A DNA stretch of 64,000 bases from Nicotiana tabacum (lineage: Eukaryota > Streptophyta > Magnoliopsida > Solanales > Solanaceae): contig NC_134103.1 of assembly GCF_000715075.1 (NCBI RefSeq), positions 73,967,519 to 74,031,518 of the forward strand. Reading direction: 5' to 3'. Position 1 is the first letter of the stretch, and every line of letters begins with the position of its first letter. Made by a program: the position numbers and the translations under genes. Under the pieces are notes generated by a model. It was not told where the DNA came from and made no database searches. It saw nothing but the letters and a program-made list of their open reading frames with translations. Shown in pieces: positions 24,048 through 36,124 of this stretch.

Positions 24048-25210
24048 GCTCTGCGAACTAAAGAGAACGCCCCAAGCGAATCGCTTGGGGCAATAGTAAT
24101 CGGAGACTCGCCTACTCTCCCTGATTTTTCCGAAGGGGCAATTCAGGAAGATCGAGCTTTGGGGACCCTCGAAGTAGACGGGGCCTATGAGGGAGAGGAC
24201 CCCTTTTGCTATTTGTTTATCAGTATTGAGGATGCTGCCGGCCCGAGTGATGCGTCGGGTCTTTTCTTCGAGGTTCAACGAACCCTGAATCGGGTAAGTC
24301 TCGATTCCCTTTGTTGATGTCATATTTTTCCATTTTATAGCTAACTTTTTCTCTTTTTCGTATAGGCTTTAGCTCTTCATCAAGAGGTGTTTTCCAAGTC
24401 TCAAACGGAACTGAGCCGACGTAAGGCCGACTTCCGAGGACTTTCGGAAGAGAGAAATGCCCTCAAACTTCTTAATGGGCATAAAGAGGAAGAGATCAAA
24501 GATATTCGAGCCGAGTTGGCCAAGGCATACCAAGATCAGACCGACCTGACCGAAAAGGTAATGATAATATTAAAAACTCATGGGCTTGGTTCAGGAATGA
24601 TGGCTAATATTTCGATCTCACAGCTGCAGCAGAAGCTTGAGGTGATCAGGCTGCTTCGTGAGGAGGTCGATACGATAAAGGCGGAGACCTTGGGGTGGAA
24701 AGAAGGCATGGACCGCCTCACTGCAGAAAAAGAGACTGCTCGAGCCCAATTATCATCGGCCGAAAGTCAACTTCAAGGCATGAAGGAGAAGAGTTCGGTT
24801 CAAGCAAGAAAAATAAAGGAGCTCGAGGCTCGGTTGGTTTCCGAACTTGCCAAGGCCAAATCTCAAGTTGAAAAAGCAAAGGCTGAGGCGGATGCATTCG
24901 TGGCCGTCTATCGGGCCGATGCTGAAGCCGCTCAAGTACAAGAAAAAAAGGCAGCCAAGACCGCTCAAACTCGATCATATGGGTGGCTGAACTCGCCAAA
25001 TGCCAATCTCGGAGGGAAACCCTCGAGGAGATCCATGCTCGAGGTTTCGATCTTACCGAAGAGATAAAAAAGGCTAAAGAGCTTGAAGCCGATACTTGAG
25101 CCTTGACTTCCAATGATGATGATGGTGATGATGGGAGCAAGAGTGGGTCTGAGAGCAGGGAGGAGCCCGATGGAGAAGAGACTGTCCCCGAAGATAACCA
25201 GGAAACTTAG
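24048..25210 (+). pseudogene. Antisense gene, copy B, 5'-truncated
   Basis: This copy begins abruptly at the duplication junction inside exon 2 and has no exon 1 or start. The remaining exon 2 is 24048-24293, the intron 24294-24365 (GTAAGT...TATAG, 72 bp as in copy A), and the last exon 24366-25210. The coiled-coil frame is open from the splice site to about 25067 because the TGA of copy A is CGA here. The frameshift before the acidic tail is shared with copy A, and an extra TGA occurs near 25097. Without exon 1 it can only be expressed, if at all, from a promoter in the adjoining gag leader. Confidence 0.75.
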
Positions 25211-25399
25211 GGTTTTTCCATTTTGATTTTTTTGTGTAGGGTCCTGATCGGACGTTGTAAATAATACCCTTACATATATATAAATATCTTTTACTTTCCC
25301 GACTTGTATTTGTTTTATTCCCAGCCTTGTGAAGATTGTGTTTCATTCATGCCTTATGAAAGTTTTCATAAGTTCGAGGCCTTAGGCAATTCGATCGAA

Positions 25400-26620
25400 G
25401 TCGGACCTTGTAGTCTTTATAACCGAGTGAGCGTTTGCTCGAACTTGAATTAAAAATAGCCCTTAGGCTTAATAGTCAAGTGTGTTTGCTCGAACTCGGG
25501 GTTATGTAGCCCGTAGGCTTTAATAATTGAGTGAGCATTTGCTCGGACTTGAAATAAGGTTAGCCCTTAGTCTTAGTAGTCTAGTGAGCGATTGCTCGAA
25601 CTCGAAGTGTTATAGCCCGTAGGCTTTATGGTCGAGTTAGTGATTGCTCGAACTCGAAGTGGTGTAGCCAGTAGGCTTTATGGTCGAGTGAGTGATTGCT
25701 CGAACTCGAAATAAGATTAGCTCGCAGGCTTAGTAGTCGAGTGAGTGCTTGCTCGAACTCGAAGTAATATAGCCCGTAGGACTTATGGTCGAGTGAGTGA
25801 TTACTCAAACCCGAGATAATATAGCCCGTAGGCCTTATGGTCGAGAGAGTGATTGCTCGAACTCGAGATAATATAGCCCATAGTCTTTATGGTCGAGTGA
25901 GTGATTGCTCGAACTCGAAATAAGATTTGCCCGTAGGCTTAGTAGTCTAGGGAGTGCTTGCTCGAACTCAAAGTAATGTATCCAGTAGGCTTTATGGTCG
26001 ACTGAGTGATTGCTCAAACTTGAAATAATATTTGCCTGTAGGCTTAGTGGTCGAGTGAGTGCTTGCTCGAACTTGAAGTAATGTACCCCGTAGGCCTTAT
26101 GGTCGAGTGAGTGATTGCTCGAACTCGAGATAATATAGCCCGTAGGCTTAGTAGTCGAGTGAGTGATTGCTCGAACTCAAAATAAGATTTTTCCGTAGGC
26201 TTAGTGGTCGAGTGGGTGATTGCTCGAACTCGAAATGATATAGCCCGTAGGCTTTATGGTCGAGTGAGTGATTGCTCGAACTCAAGATAATGTAGTCCGT
26301 AGGCTTTATGGTCGAGTGAGTGACTACTCGAACTCAAAATAAGATTTGCCCGTAGGCTTAGTAGTCGAGTGAGTGCTTGATCGAACTCGAAGTAATGTAG
26401 TCTGCAGGCTTTATGGTCGGGTGAGTGATTGCTCGAACTCAAAATAAGATTATCCCTTAGGCTTAGTAGTCGAGTGAGTATTTTCTCGAACTCGAAGTAA
26501 TATAGCCCGTAGGCTTTATGGTCGAGTGAGTGATTGCTCGAACTCGAAATAAGATTTGCCAGTAGGCTTAGTAGTCGAGTGAGTGATTGCTCAAACTCGA
26601 AATAAGATTAGCCCTTAGGC
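25400..26620. repeat. Array B: second copy of the 52-bp tandem array
   Basis: About 23 units are in the same order and carry the same unit-specific variants as array A, so it was copied with the 8.6-kb block rather than expanded separately. The few differences are single bases and one changed unit near 26400. Confidence 0.92.
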
Positions 26621-27182
26621 TTATGTGGGGCTCGATCTCGTTGAGTTTTCGGTTGGCAGTCCCCGATTTATGGGGTAATGGTCGACCCTTAAGCCTGTTT
26701 GCATAATAGATCACAAAATAGAGGACGGATTCTGAGATATAAGATATCGGTAAAGGAGAAATTTATCTTTATGTCATTATACATGTGTTCATGTTTTGTA
26801 TGAGGGATCGAGCAAACTACATGAGCATGGTTCGTTTTGACCATTTGGCTCTTAGAAGCTTTCCTATCGAAACCCTGTTGTCATGAAGTAACCTCCTTGA
26901 TGATCGAACTTAATATATTCGATGGTAATGCCCCCAATATTTGAGGTTGATAGTAAAGAGGACTTGGATACTGTTGAATTGTTCTAATTTAGCACGATCA
27001 ATGATTGCCTCATTAAAAACCTTACCGAAAAACCCATTTGGGACAAAATCGGTCTAAGGAAAAAAGAGTGCAATGCGTGCTTTCAGGCCTAAGGCTTCGA
27101 GTTGAATAATCTGTCCTTGTTTCTGATCAAACCCCTGCAAGGGTTAATTTCAAAATATAAATGAACATAGGAGGGTCGTACC
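26621..27182 (-). other. Tat element 1 post-pol region, copy B
   Basis: This is the same non-coding segment as 18051-18606, with the conserved box at 27006-27070 on the minus strand. No gene is visible. Confidence 0.65.
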
Positions 27183-30100
27183 TTAACAGTAGTATCATTT
27201 TAGGTGCGACACATTCCAATTGCTTGGTAGTTGTTTGCTGTTTATTACACCGAGCTTGTAGGATCCTCATCCGACGATTTCGAGAACCTGATACGGTCCT
27301 TCCCAATTCGGACCCAGTTTTCCTTCATTTGAATTTCGGGTGTTAAGGGTGACTTTCCTTAGCACTAAGTCCCCGATTTTAAAATATCGAAGATTGGTTC
27401 TTCGATTATAATACCTTTCGATTCACTGTTTTTGGGCGGCTAATCGGACGAGAGCTGCTTCTTGTTTTTTGTCCAATAATTCTAGGCTCGTGTTCATCAT
27501 CTCGTTATTCGACTCATTTGTTGCATATTGAAACATAATGCTAGGTTCTTCGACCTTAACCGGGATAAGAGCTTCGGCGCCATGAACCAACGAGAATGGT
27601 GTCGCCCCGGTACTCGATTTCGATGTTGTGCGGTATGCCCATAGGACTTCGGGTAGTATTTCTTTCCATTTTTCTTTATCGTCGTTTAATATTTTCTTAA
27701 GATTTTGGATGATAGTTGTGTTGGTCGATTCGGCCTGTCCGTTTCCGCTGGGATGGTAAGGTGTTGATAGGATCCTTTTGATTTTGTGGTCTTCGAGAAA
27801 TTTGGTTACTTTGCTTCCGATGAATTGCTTTCTATTGTCACTTACAATCTCGGATGGCATCCCGAACCGACATATGATGTGGTCCCAAATGAAGTCCATC
27901 ACCTCCTTTTGTCTGACTTTCTCAAAAGCCTATGCTTCAACCCATTTAGAGGAATAATTAGTCATAAACAAAATAAATTGAGCCTTACCTGGGGCCGATA
28001 AGAGGGGGCCGGCGATGTCCATTTCCCATTTCATGAAAGGCCAAGGAGCTAGGACCGAGTGGAAAAGTTCCTCAGGTTGATGAATCATGGGCGCATGTCT
28101 TTGACATTTGTCGCCTTTTCGAATGAACTCCTTTGCGTCTTTGTCCATATCGATCCAATAATATCATGCTCTGATTATTTTTTGGACTAATGAATTGGCA
28201 CCAGAATGATTCCAATAAGTGCCCTCGTGAATCTCATGTAGGATGTAGTCGGTATCTCACGTTCCCAAACATATTGCCAGTGGACCATCGAACGTCCTTT
28301 TAAACAGCGCTCCATCATTGGATAAGGTGAACCGTGCAGCTTTTGTGCGTAGAGTTCTCGATTCCTTTGGATCCGATGGAAGTTTCCCGTTCTTGAAGTA
28401 TTCTATATATTTGTTTCTCCAATTTTAGGTTAGACTTGTGGAGTTTATCTCGGCATGACCTTCCTCGATTATCGATTTCATGAGTTGTACGACAGTCCCC
28501 GAGTTGAGTTCGTCAACCTCGACTGACGACCCAAAGTTTGCAAGAGCATCGGCCTCACTGTTCTGCTCTCGAAGTACATGTTGCAAAGTCTATTCTTTAA
28601 ATCGATGTAGAGTCATTTGCAATTTATCCAAGTACCTCTGCATTCGGTCTTCCCGGACTTCAAAAGTCCCGTTGACTTGATTTACCACGAGGAGGGAATC
28701 ACATTTAGCCTCCACGACCTCGACTCCCAAACTTCTAGCTAATTCAAGACCTACAATCACGGCCTCATACTCGGCCTCATTGTTAGTCAATTTTGTAGTT
28801 TTAATAGACTGTATAACTACATTACATGTGGGCGATTTTAGTACGATGCCCAGTCTGGACCCCTTTATGTTCGAGGCGCTGTCCGTAAAGAGGGTCCAGA
28901 CTCCCGAAGAGGTACCCAATTTTATCAATAATTCTTTTTTGATCTCGGGTACGAAGGCTGGCGTAAAGTCAGCCACGAAGTCCGCTAAGATTTGAGATTC
29001 GATAGCGGTTCGAGGTCGATACTCGATGTCGTATCCGCCGATCTCTATGGCCCATTTGGCTAATTGACCTGAAAGCTCAGGTTTGTGTAAAATATTTCGT
29101 AGAGGATAAGTTGTTACAACATGTATCTGATGGCACTGGAAATATGGTTTTAATTTCCTAGAGGCACTTATTAAAGCAAGAACTAATTTTTCTAAGTGTG
29201 GATATCTAGTTTCGGCCTCGCCTAGAGTTCGACTGACATAATAAATAGGAAATTGCGTACCTCGTTCTTCTCCAATTAGGACTCTACTTACCGCTACCTC
29301 CGAGACATCTAGATATAGGTAAAGTTGTTCGTCTACCTTCGGGGTATGAAGAAACGGAGGGCTCGATAGATACCGTTTTAGCTCTTCCAAGGCCTGCTGA
29401 CATTCCGGAATCCATGGGAAATTGCTTTTCTTTTTAAGCAAAGAGAAAAATTGGTGGCTCCTATCCGAGGATCTCGAAATGAATCATCCCAGGGCAGCTA
29501 TCCACCCCGTTAGCCTTTGCACGGCCTTTACATTATCTACCACTGTGATGTCCTCGATTGCTCTGATTTTATCGGGGTTAATCTCGATTCCTCGATTGGA
29601 CACCATGAAACCGAGAAACTTGCCCGTGCCAACCCCGAAAGCATATTTTTCAGGATTGAGCTTCATGTTGTACTCCCTTAGCATGTCGAAAGTTTTCTGC
29701 AAATGCTTTAAATGGTCCTCTGCTCGCAGGGATATAACTAACATGTCATCAATATAAACCTCCATTGATTTTCCTATTTGCTTTTCGAACATTCTGTTTA
29801 CTAGGCGTTGGTAAGTTGCACCAGCATTTTTTAGGCTAATGGAATTACATTATAATAGTAGGTCCCGTACTTAGTGATAAATGAAGTATTTTCCTGATCC
29901 TCCGGGTTCATTTGTATTTGGTTGTACCCGGAATAGGCATCGAGAAAATTGAGAGTCTCGTGGCCGGCCGTGGCATCGATCATACGATCGATATTAGGCA
30001 AAGAAAAAGAGTCCTCAGGGCATACTTTATTCAGGTCTTTATAATCTATACACATTCTAAGTTTGTTCCCTTTTTTAGAGACTACCACCACATTTGCTAG

Positions 30101-30966
30101 CCATTCAGGGCACTTTACTTCCCGAATGGACCCTATTTTAAGAAGTTTGGTTACCTCATCTTTGATGAAGGCGTGTTTGATCTCAGACTGGGGCCTCCTT
30201 TTTTGTTTTACCGGGTGAAATTTTGGGTCCAAGCTTAGCTTATGAGTGGTGATTCCCGGTGGGATCCCTGTCATGTCAAGATAGGACTAAGCGAAATAGT
30301 TTATGTTAGCTATAAGAAATTGAATAAGCTTTCTCCTGAGCTCAGGATCTAACCCTGTGCCCAGGTATACCTTTCGTTCGGGCAAATATTCGATTAGTAT
30401 GACTTGCTCTAGTTCTTCGATTGTTGATTGGGTGCGTCGGAATCATCGGGAACCACGAAAGATCGAGGGATCCTATGTTCATCATCTTCGTCAGTCTTCT
30501 GATTCTCTAATTGGGTCGAAGCTGACGTTTGTAATTGCTATTTGGTATCCCGTTCCTCCTTAGAATCCGATCCTTTTGCTGATGATAATGACGACATAGG
30601 AATTACTTCATCGACGACAAATATTTCTTTTGCGGCCGGTTGCTCCCCGTATACCATTTTGATTCCCTCCAATGTTGGGAACTACAAAACCTGGTGGAGG
30701 GTTGAGGGTACAACCCTCATATTATGGATCCACGGTCTTTCGAACATGGCGTTGTATCTCATATCGCCTTGGATCACGTGGAACTTCATTTCTTGGATGG
30801 TTCCGGCCACGTTAACTGGCAATATTATTTCGCCCTTAGTAGTTTCACATGCCATATTGAATCCGTTTAGTACCAAGGTTGCGGGCACGATCCGGTCCTG
30901 TAGACCGAGTTGCTCTACGACCATCGATCGAATGATGTTGGCCGAACTACTTGGATCAATTAACAC
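27183..30966 (-). pseudogene. pol: Tat pol, copy B (PR-RT-RH-RH-IN)
   Basis: The domain order is the same as copy A. The protease frame 30966-30682 is open and starts LIDPSSSANIIRS, with Pro-Ser after the catalytic Asp position. Reverse transcriptase is open at 30274-29831, but one base is missing near 29836 (AGGCTAAT against AGGCCTAAT in copy A), which ends the frame before the YIDD motif; the frame resumes at 29792 with VYIDDMLVIS. Both RNase H domains are readable at 29441-28590, though the second has TDSAS where the family has TDGAS. Integrase 28148-27423 keeps the segment deleted in copy A (PYHPSGNGQAEST with the catalytic Glu) and shares the TAG after KWVEA. Copies A and B are therefore broken at different places. 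Confidence 0.9.
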
Positions 30967-31095
30967 ACGTTTAACTTAAGTTTTATTCATAAGTACATAT
31001 ATTACCAATGCATCGTTATGTGGTTGCATGATTCCTTCCGCGTCTTCACTATTAAAGGACAATGTTCCTTCAGGGGTGTAATCCTGAGTCCGGGG

Positions 31096-32787
31096 TCACT
31101 TTTCTCTTACAATCGACATCTTAGTGCGTTTAAGCACCGGCCCATGGGGGGTATCGATCCCACCAATGATCATGTGGATGATGTGTTGTGGCTCTTCTTG
31201 TTCATTTTGTCTATTGAAATTCCTATTTTTGAAATGGTTTTTGGCCCTGTCACTTAAACATTCTCGAAGGTACTCTTTGTTGAATAACCGAGCTACCTCC
31301 CCTCTTAATTGCCTGCAATCTTCCGTTCTATGACCATGAGTGCCATGGTATTCCTCTGGGCAGGATCGGTCTCCATAGGTCGAGGCCATTTAGTATCTTT
31401 GATGCGTTCGATAGCCGATACGATAACGGATGCATCGATGCTGAAGTTATACTCCGATAGCCGAGGTGCTTCCTTAGGTCCGATATGCCTGTCGAACCCA
31501 TTCCTGTTTATCAGCCGCCGAGACCCTTGGCCTCGATCATTTCTCTTTTCGCCGCGTATGGGGTTGCATGAAGGTTCGCTACCCCTACGATCTCCATTAT
31601 ATGGCCGGTATCGATTCTTGTTTGACCTTGGTTCTCAGTCGATATCCCTTTTAATATCGGACCCAGAACCCAACTGGTCGTCTTCGACTCTTATTTTGGA
31701 TTGATACCGACTGTGCACATCAGCCCAAATAGTAGCTGGGTACTCGATCAAGTTATGCTTCAGCCATCGTAAAGCCATCGAGCTTCGTTCGTTTAGACCT
31801 TGAGTGAAAGCTTGAACAACCCAATCGTTTGTGACTGGTGGTAGATCCATTCATTCTATTTGGAAACGAGATACGAATTCTCTTAGTATCTCGTTATCCT
31901 TTTGCCTTACCTTGAATAGGCCCGACTTCCTAGTCTCAACCTTTATGGCCCCAGCATGTGCTTTTACGAAAGAATCTACAAGCATAGCAAAAGAATCAAT
32001 AGAGTTAGACGGTAAATTATGATACCATATCATGGCTCCCTTTGATAGGGTTTCACCGAATTTCTTCAATAATACAGATTCGATCTCATCGTCCTCTAGA
32101 TCGTTCCCTTTTATGGCACATGTGTAAGAGGTGACATATTCGTTGGGGTGGGTCGTTCCGTTATATTTAGGAATCTCGGGCATACAAGGGATCGGTTTAG
32201 GAGCCGCGCTCGGGGGGAAAGGTTTTTGTATGAATTTTTTGGAATCTAAGCCCTTCAATATCGGTGGTGCCCCCGGGATTTGATCAACCCTGGAGTTATA
32301 TGTTTCTACTTTTTTGTCGTTTGCCTCGATCCTCCTCTCTCCTGACTCTATTCGTTTTTTCAGTTCTTCGAGCATCTTAACAATTTCGGGATTAGTCCCC
32401 GATTCTTGCTCATTTGACCTTACTATAGATGGCCCCGTTTTGTGGGTGACTTCTTGGGGTGGACTGAGCTCGAGTCTGGTTGGTGCCTGGGTTTGGCTCT
32501 GCAACTGGGCTATTGCTATTTGTTGAGCTTTCAATATCTCGAAGATCATATGCAAACTGATTCTGTTTTCCTCAGCGTTTTGGGTATTTCGAGATGCGGA
32601 TCGAGTTCCGCCATGAATGCTATTTTCAGGGTCGGAACGTTGGTTTGCCTCGATAGCTGCATGTGAGTGGACGTCTATTGGCTCTTCGACCCGAGCTCCA
32701 ACGGGATCGACGAGTAGCCTTCCACCCAGGGTTTAAGTTGTTGTTCTCATCTTGAAGGCCAGCTTCGTTGTCGATAGGTAGGGCCAT
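31096..32787 (-). pseudogene. gag: Tat gag, copy B, with native start
   Basis: The likely start is the ATG at 32787 (MALPIDNEAGLQDENNN), about 130 bases inside the 5' LTR. The frame is lost near 32730 and again before 32555. From 32555 to 31851 a 234-codon frame holds the coiled N-terminal part and the retrotransposon gag core (KKFGETLSKGAMIWYHNLP, ILREFVSRFQIE). A 9-base deletion near 32190 removes three residues present in copy A. A shared stop before MDLPPVTNDW and a nucleocapsid end (EYHGTHGHRTEDC) at about 31360 follow. In the knuckle the first Cys position is Glu. Confidence 0.87.
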
Positions 32788-32896
32788 TAATTGAGAATTC
32801 GTCGTTTTCAACTTAAAATTAAAGATACTTCCAGGAGCAAGTATAAAATGGTGTGTTTTGTGGAGATTCGTACCAAACAACCACTGTTATCCTTAT

Positions 32897-32916
32897 CCCC
32901 ACGGTGGGCGCCAAAC
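32897..32916 (-). other. Tat element 1 primer-binding site
   Basis: On the minus strand GTTTGGCGCCCACCGTGGGG follows the 5' LTR directly. The equivalent site in Tat element 2 differs by one base. The core CCCAC/GTGGG is self-complementary. I do not assign the tRNA. Confidence 0.6.
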
Positions 32917-33657
32917 TGTTTACCCGAAAAATGAAGAGAGTTGAATTTATACGCGGTTCTAAGGATACATGGTACAACGTAGTACAAATCAGAAAGAAAG
33001 TAGAAGTATACTGGGTATTGACTGTATGAAGAATGAAATACCAACCAAATTGAAATAGAAAGCTATTTTATGAACAAGCAAGATGAATTAATGCATAAAG
33101 CTCACAAGAGGATAATCTAAAAATTAGTATGTTTTTCTCTGTGAATATTAATAATATGAGAGTGTATCAATGCCTTAATGTCCCCCTCTCTGAAATAATA
33201 ACTATTTCTCTTATAGTAGAGAGATCCTACTTTAGATATAATTAAAAATACATAATGGGGATCCCATGATAGATTAACTTTTCCCTAATTCCACCGAGAT
33301 TCTCTCCTGTAGTGCGACTGTAACGACCCTTGTCTCTTGGCTCGATCTTGATCAGACTTGGTATTGATCGATTTCCAGGTTTAGAGCTCGATATTGGCTC
33401 GGGGCCCGGTATTGACTTTGGCTCGGTATTGGTCGGTCTCTAGCTCTTAAGCTCAATAACACCGCCTCACATCATAGTTCAATTTGGAATCGAGCTCAGT
33501 ATTGACTTCGAGCTCGGTACTTAATTGGTCCCCGAAACCTAAGCCTGGTAACCTGGCTTCAGATCTCATTTCGATATTACGAAGACGACCTTCGGTCCAA
33601 TACGTTCTTATCTTGACTAATCATTCGAAGGTCGAAAGCCGGTTTTGACCGTATACA
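32917..33657 (-). repeat. Tat element 1, right LTR (5' LTR in its own sense)
   Basis: The 741-bp LTR pairs with 13134-13875. On the minus strand a weak TATA-like CTACTATAAGAG lies at about 33208-33219. Confidence 0.95.
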
Positions 33658-34410
33658 CTCATAAATAATTAAATGTTGAAAATCTTATTTACCCTTTCTG
33701 AGATTATTTGTGACTTGATTTAGACCACAAATTTTAAAAAATATATTCTCTTTATAATCCATTCCAAATCAAACTGCACCACATAAATTCGGACCGAGGA
33801 AGTAGTTAATGGAGAATCTGATCAAAATGTATTTTTTTTTCTTTTCCCTTTAAAGTATTTGCATGTTATTGAATAAAGTAATACTCTAACAATGACGTCA
33901 TAACTCATAAAATGCACGTTTCATTTAGAGGAACAATATGAATATTACAGGACGAGTACTAGAGAGCTGAAGGAATTCAAAAGATTCCTTCAGTGGGAAT
34001 TATATAGACTCAAAATAGCAGTGATTTAAAACGTGGACGAAAAAAATTAAATATACAACTTGAGTTAATTAATATATATATAAAGAAAGCAAGGTCCAAG
34101 GCAAAGTGTTTTTGCACTTTTTTGCTGCTTATTGACGTCCATTGCTTCAGTGAAGTGTTAAATTTTGCATTCTGCATGTATGCACATACAAAGAAAAATA
34201 ATTAGAATAAATTAGCTATGAAACTTGGACTAAAGACATTCTTAGAATAAAATGCTAGCAAAACACAAATATCCATAGGAAGTATAAGTATTGAGATAAA
34301 AAAAAAAGTTCTTTATACGTAATAATATTCCGACCAACTTGCACGTATATTCAATTGGGTATTTGTACCTTCCATCAATACAAATGTTAAGTAACTTTGC
34401 CACCAAGAAT

Positions 34411-34448
34411 TGTTGGTATCAATAGAAGCTGTTGGTATCAATAGAAGC
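34411..34448. repeat. 19-bp direct tandem duplication
   Basis: TGTTGGTATCAATAGAAGC occurs twice back to back (34411-34429 and 34430-34448). Confidence 0.9.
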
Positions 34449-34640
34449 AGATCTAGAATATTAATGAATTTGATGGATTCAATATTTAAGTTTTCACTAC
34501 TGAATTCATTGTATTTTTGTCATTATGGATTCAAAACTTGGTATTTCTTTAAATTTTAATTTATTACTTTTGCACATATATATTTATACTCCGTAAAAAA
34601 TACTAAGTTCAGCTAAATCGGCGGGGAGTAAAATACATCT
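34449..34640. mobile_element. MITE- or SINE-like fragment
   Basis: The segment opens GATCTAGAAT...TTTGATGGATTCA and runs to AAGTTCAGCTAAATCGGCGG. The same order of motifs (GAGCTAGAATTTGATGG ... GAGTTCAGCCGAACTCG) is seen at 36125-36300, so these look like two diverged copies of one short repeat family. Confidence 0.35.
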
Positions 34641-35191
34641 GCCCGTGTCACTATTAGGATGCTCGTGTTAAGCATATGTCATAGCGATGTCCCCTATAGT
34701 AAGGCGACCACTCAACCTAACCCCAATACCCACACCACCATTGCTTTAATTTTGTAGACAAAAATGTGATTTAATTAGTTCATGACATCACTTTAGCACT
34801 AGTACTATGTTTTAATGTTAGTGATACTTGCATGGTTTGAAGTAATGTCCAACACCACATACACTTTTGTGTTTTGAGGTGCAAACATACACCACGACAC
34901 TTGATCATAAGCAATTAATTTTGAAAGCTCAATTTCATACCAATTGTTGGATGTGCGAATAAAGTTAGCATATTAGCAACTGAAAAGATTAGAAAGTTAT
35001 ATATAAGGTGTGAGATTCTCTTAATGATTTAAGGTCTTTTTGAGAAAAGCTGTGCGAGTTGAGCCTATCACCGATTCTACTAGCATACGAGTCTAAATTT
35101 TTTTTACTATGTTGTCAGTCAGTGCGTATAACTTAAATCCGTTCTATTATGGCATGATCAAGAGAATTGGAGTCACCTACCTTTGATGAAG

Positions 35192-35437
35192 TTATTCTCG
35201 AGTAGTAGTCTTGTATTTGGGGAAGGGCACTCTACCACTCTCAATGTACAAAACATCGTGCACAAGGATTTCATAGTGTCGTTTCACCTCTTCAGCTGTT
35301 TTTCCTCCAACTGCTTTGGCAACATTGGACCAACGATCACAAGTGTCTTTGTCATACACTGCCAATGCCTTCTCAAAGGCCTTGTTCTGTTTTGCTGTCC
35401 AGGAGCCAGACCCATGTTGAGACGACATTGAGCTCAT
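35192..35437 (-). CDS. RADIALIS-like SANT/MYB protein
   Basis: An 81-residue protein from the ATG at 35437 to the TAA at 35192, consistent with the RADIALIS-like family of small single-SANT nuclear proteins (about 80-100 residues). The SANT/MYB-like domain spans about residues 11-65, with the spaced aromatics W13, W36 and Y55: [60 protein letters not shown]. Family members such as Antirrhinum RADIALIS antagonise other MYB proteins in floral asymmetry, and paralogues act in other organs, so the specific role here is open. A splice donor (AAAG/GTAGGTGAC on the minus strand, near 35180) lies just after the stop, so the mRNA probably has an intron in its 3' UTR. A TATA box sits 160 bases upstream. 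It is the only intact host gene I can support. Confidence 0.9.
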   Translation of the reverse strand: MSSMSSQHGSGSWTAKQNKAFEKALAVYDKDTCDRWSNVAKAVGGKTAEEVKRHYEILVHDVLYIESGRVPFPKYKTTTRE

Positions 35438-35592
35438 ATTCGATCTCTATTTGCTAATTACAAGATATATGTATATATCGGAAAAAGGAAGGCAATTTGT
35501 TGAAAGGAAGAGCTAACAAGAAGAAGAGAGCAAGCAGAGGAGAGTAATTAAGCTTTGAGCTGTTTTGTGAAAAAAGAACTGGCAAAGGGCTG

Positions 35593-35603
35593 CTTATAAA
35601 GGG
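35593..35603 (-). promoter_or_regulatory. TATA box of the RADIALIS-like gene
   Basis: On the minus strand CCCTTTATAAGC lies about 160 bases before the ATG, giving a 5' UTR of about 125 bases. The intervening sequence is A/G-rich on the plus strand, so CT-rich in the mRNA, as is common in plant leaders. Confidence 0.6.
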
Positions 35604-36124
35604 AGTCAAAACTAGGGTACCTTAGGGTCTGGTGTAGCGGTTAATCAAGTGAGTGTAAACTATGAAAAATCAGAAACTAAATTCCAGTAAAAACATAAAT
35701 ACGCTAGATGTTTTTTTTTCTGTATGCTCAAACTTTGACGGAGTTACACTATATATATACTTGCCGTCATTGAAATAGATGCAAATACCTCAAAGCATAA
35801 TCAAAGTGCGTATAAGTTGACAGAACACTATTATTACACACACAAGAAGAAAAAAAAAGGGAGTGAGAGGGGCCCCAAAAAGTTATTGCAATTATTCTGA
35901 TGATTTGTTTTCTTAGGAACCACAAAAGGAGCAAAGGAAAGAACATTCACATAACCACGAGCATGAAGAATCAGTATCCTCCTAACTAAGATTTTCAGTT
36001 ACACCTCCACTTCAAAAGATCTCTCTATTAAATTTGAGTAATAGTACGATTAATTGCTCATATAGTGGATTTTTACTTAGTAATGTACTAGCAGCCACAT
36101 ACACAAGGGTGGAGCTTGAGGCGG

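Larger units (their letters stand above)
24048..32680. repeat. Tandem duplication unit 2 (8633 bp) of Tat element 1
   Basis: This is the second copy of the 15471-24047 unit in the same orientation. Identity looks highest in pol (a handful of changes per 300 bases) and lower in the antisense gene. Confidence 0.9.
13134..33657 (-). mobile_element. Ty3/Gypsy Tat-type element with internal tandem duplication
   Basis: LTRs at 13134-13875 and 32917-33657 start TGTTTACCC and end GTATACA, with 5-bp target duplications CTCAT at 13129-13133 and 33658-33662. Gag and pol read leftward. The Gypsy order RT, RNase H, integrase, a second RNase H of the archaeal type, and an antisense gene beyond pol point to the Tat lineage. 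The interior is about 19 kb because 8.6 kb is present twice in tandem (15471-24047 and 24048-32680). A typical element would be near 12 kb. Every gene carries at least one disabling lesion. Confidence 0.93.
33663..35191. other. Host intergenic DNA downstream of the RADIALIS-like gene
   Basis: Low-copy-looking AT-rich DNA without convincing coding frames. It includes a 19-bp tandem duplication (34411-34448) and a MITE-like segment (about 34449-34640). Part of it may be the 3' intron or untranslated exon of the gene at 35192-35437. Confidence 0.5.

Noticed and set aside
24048..24060. Solo LTR or third LTR at the duplication junction
   Set aside because: No LTR sequence is present; gag leader joins directly to antisense exon 2 at microhomology.
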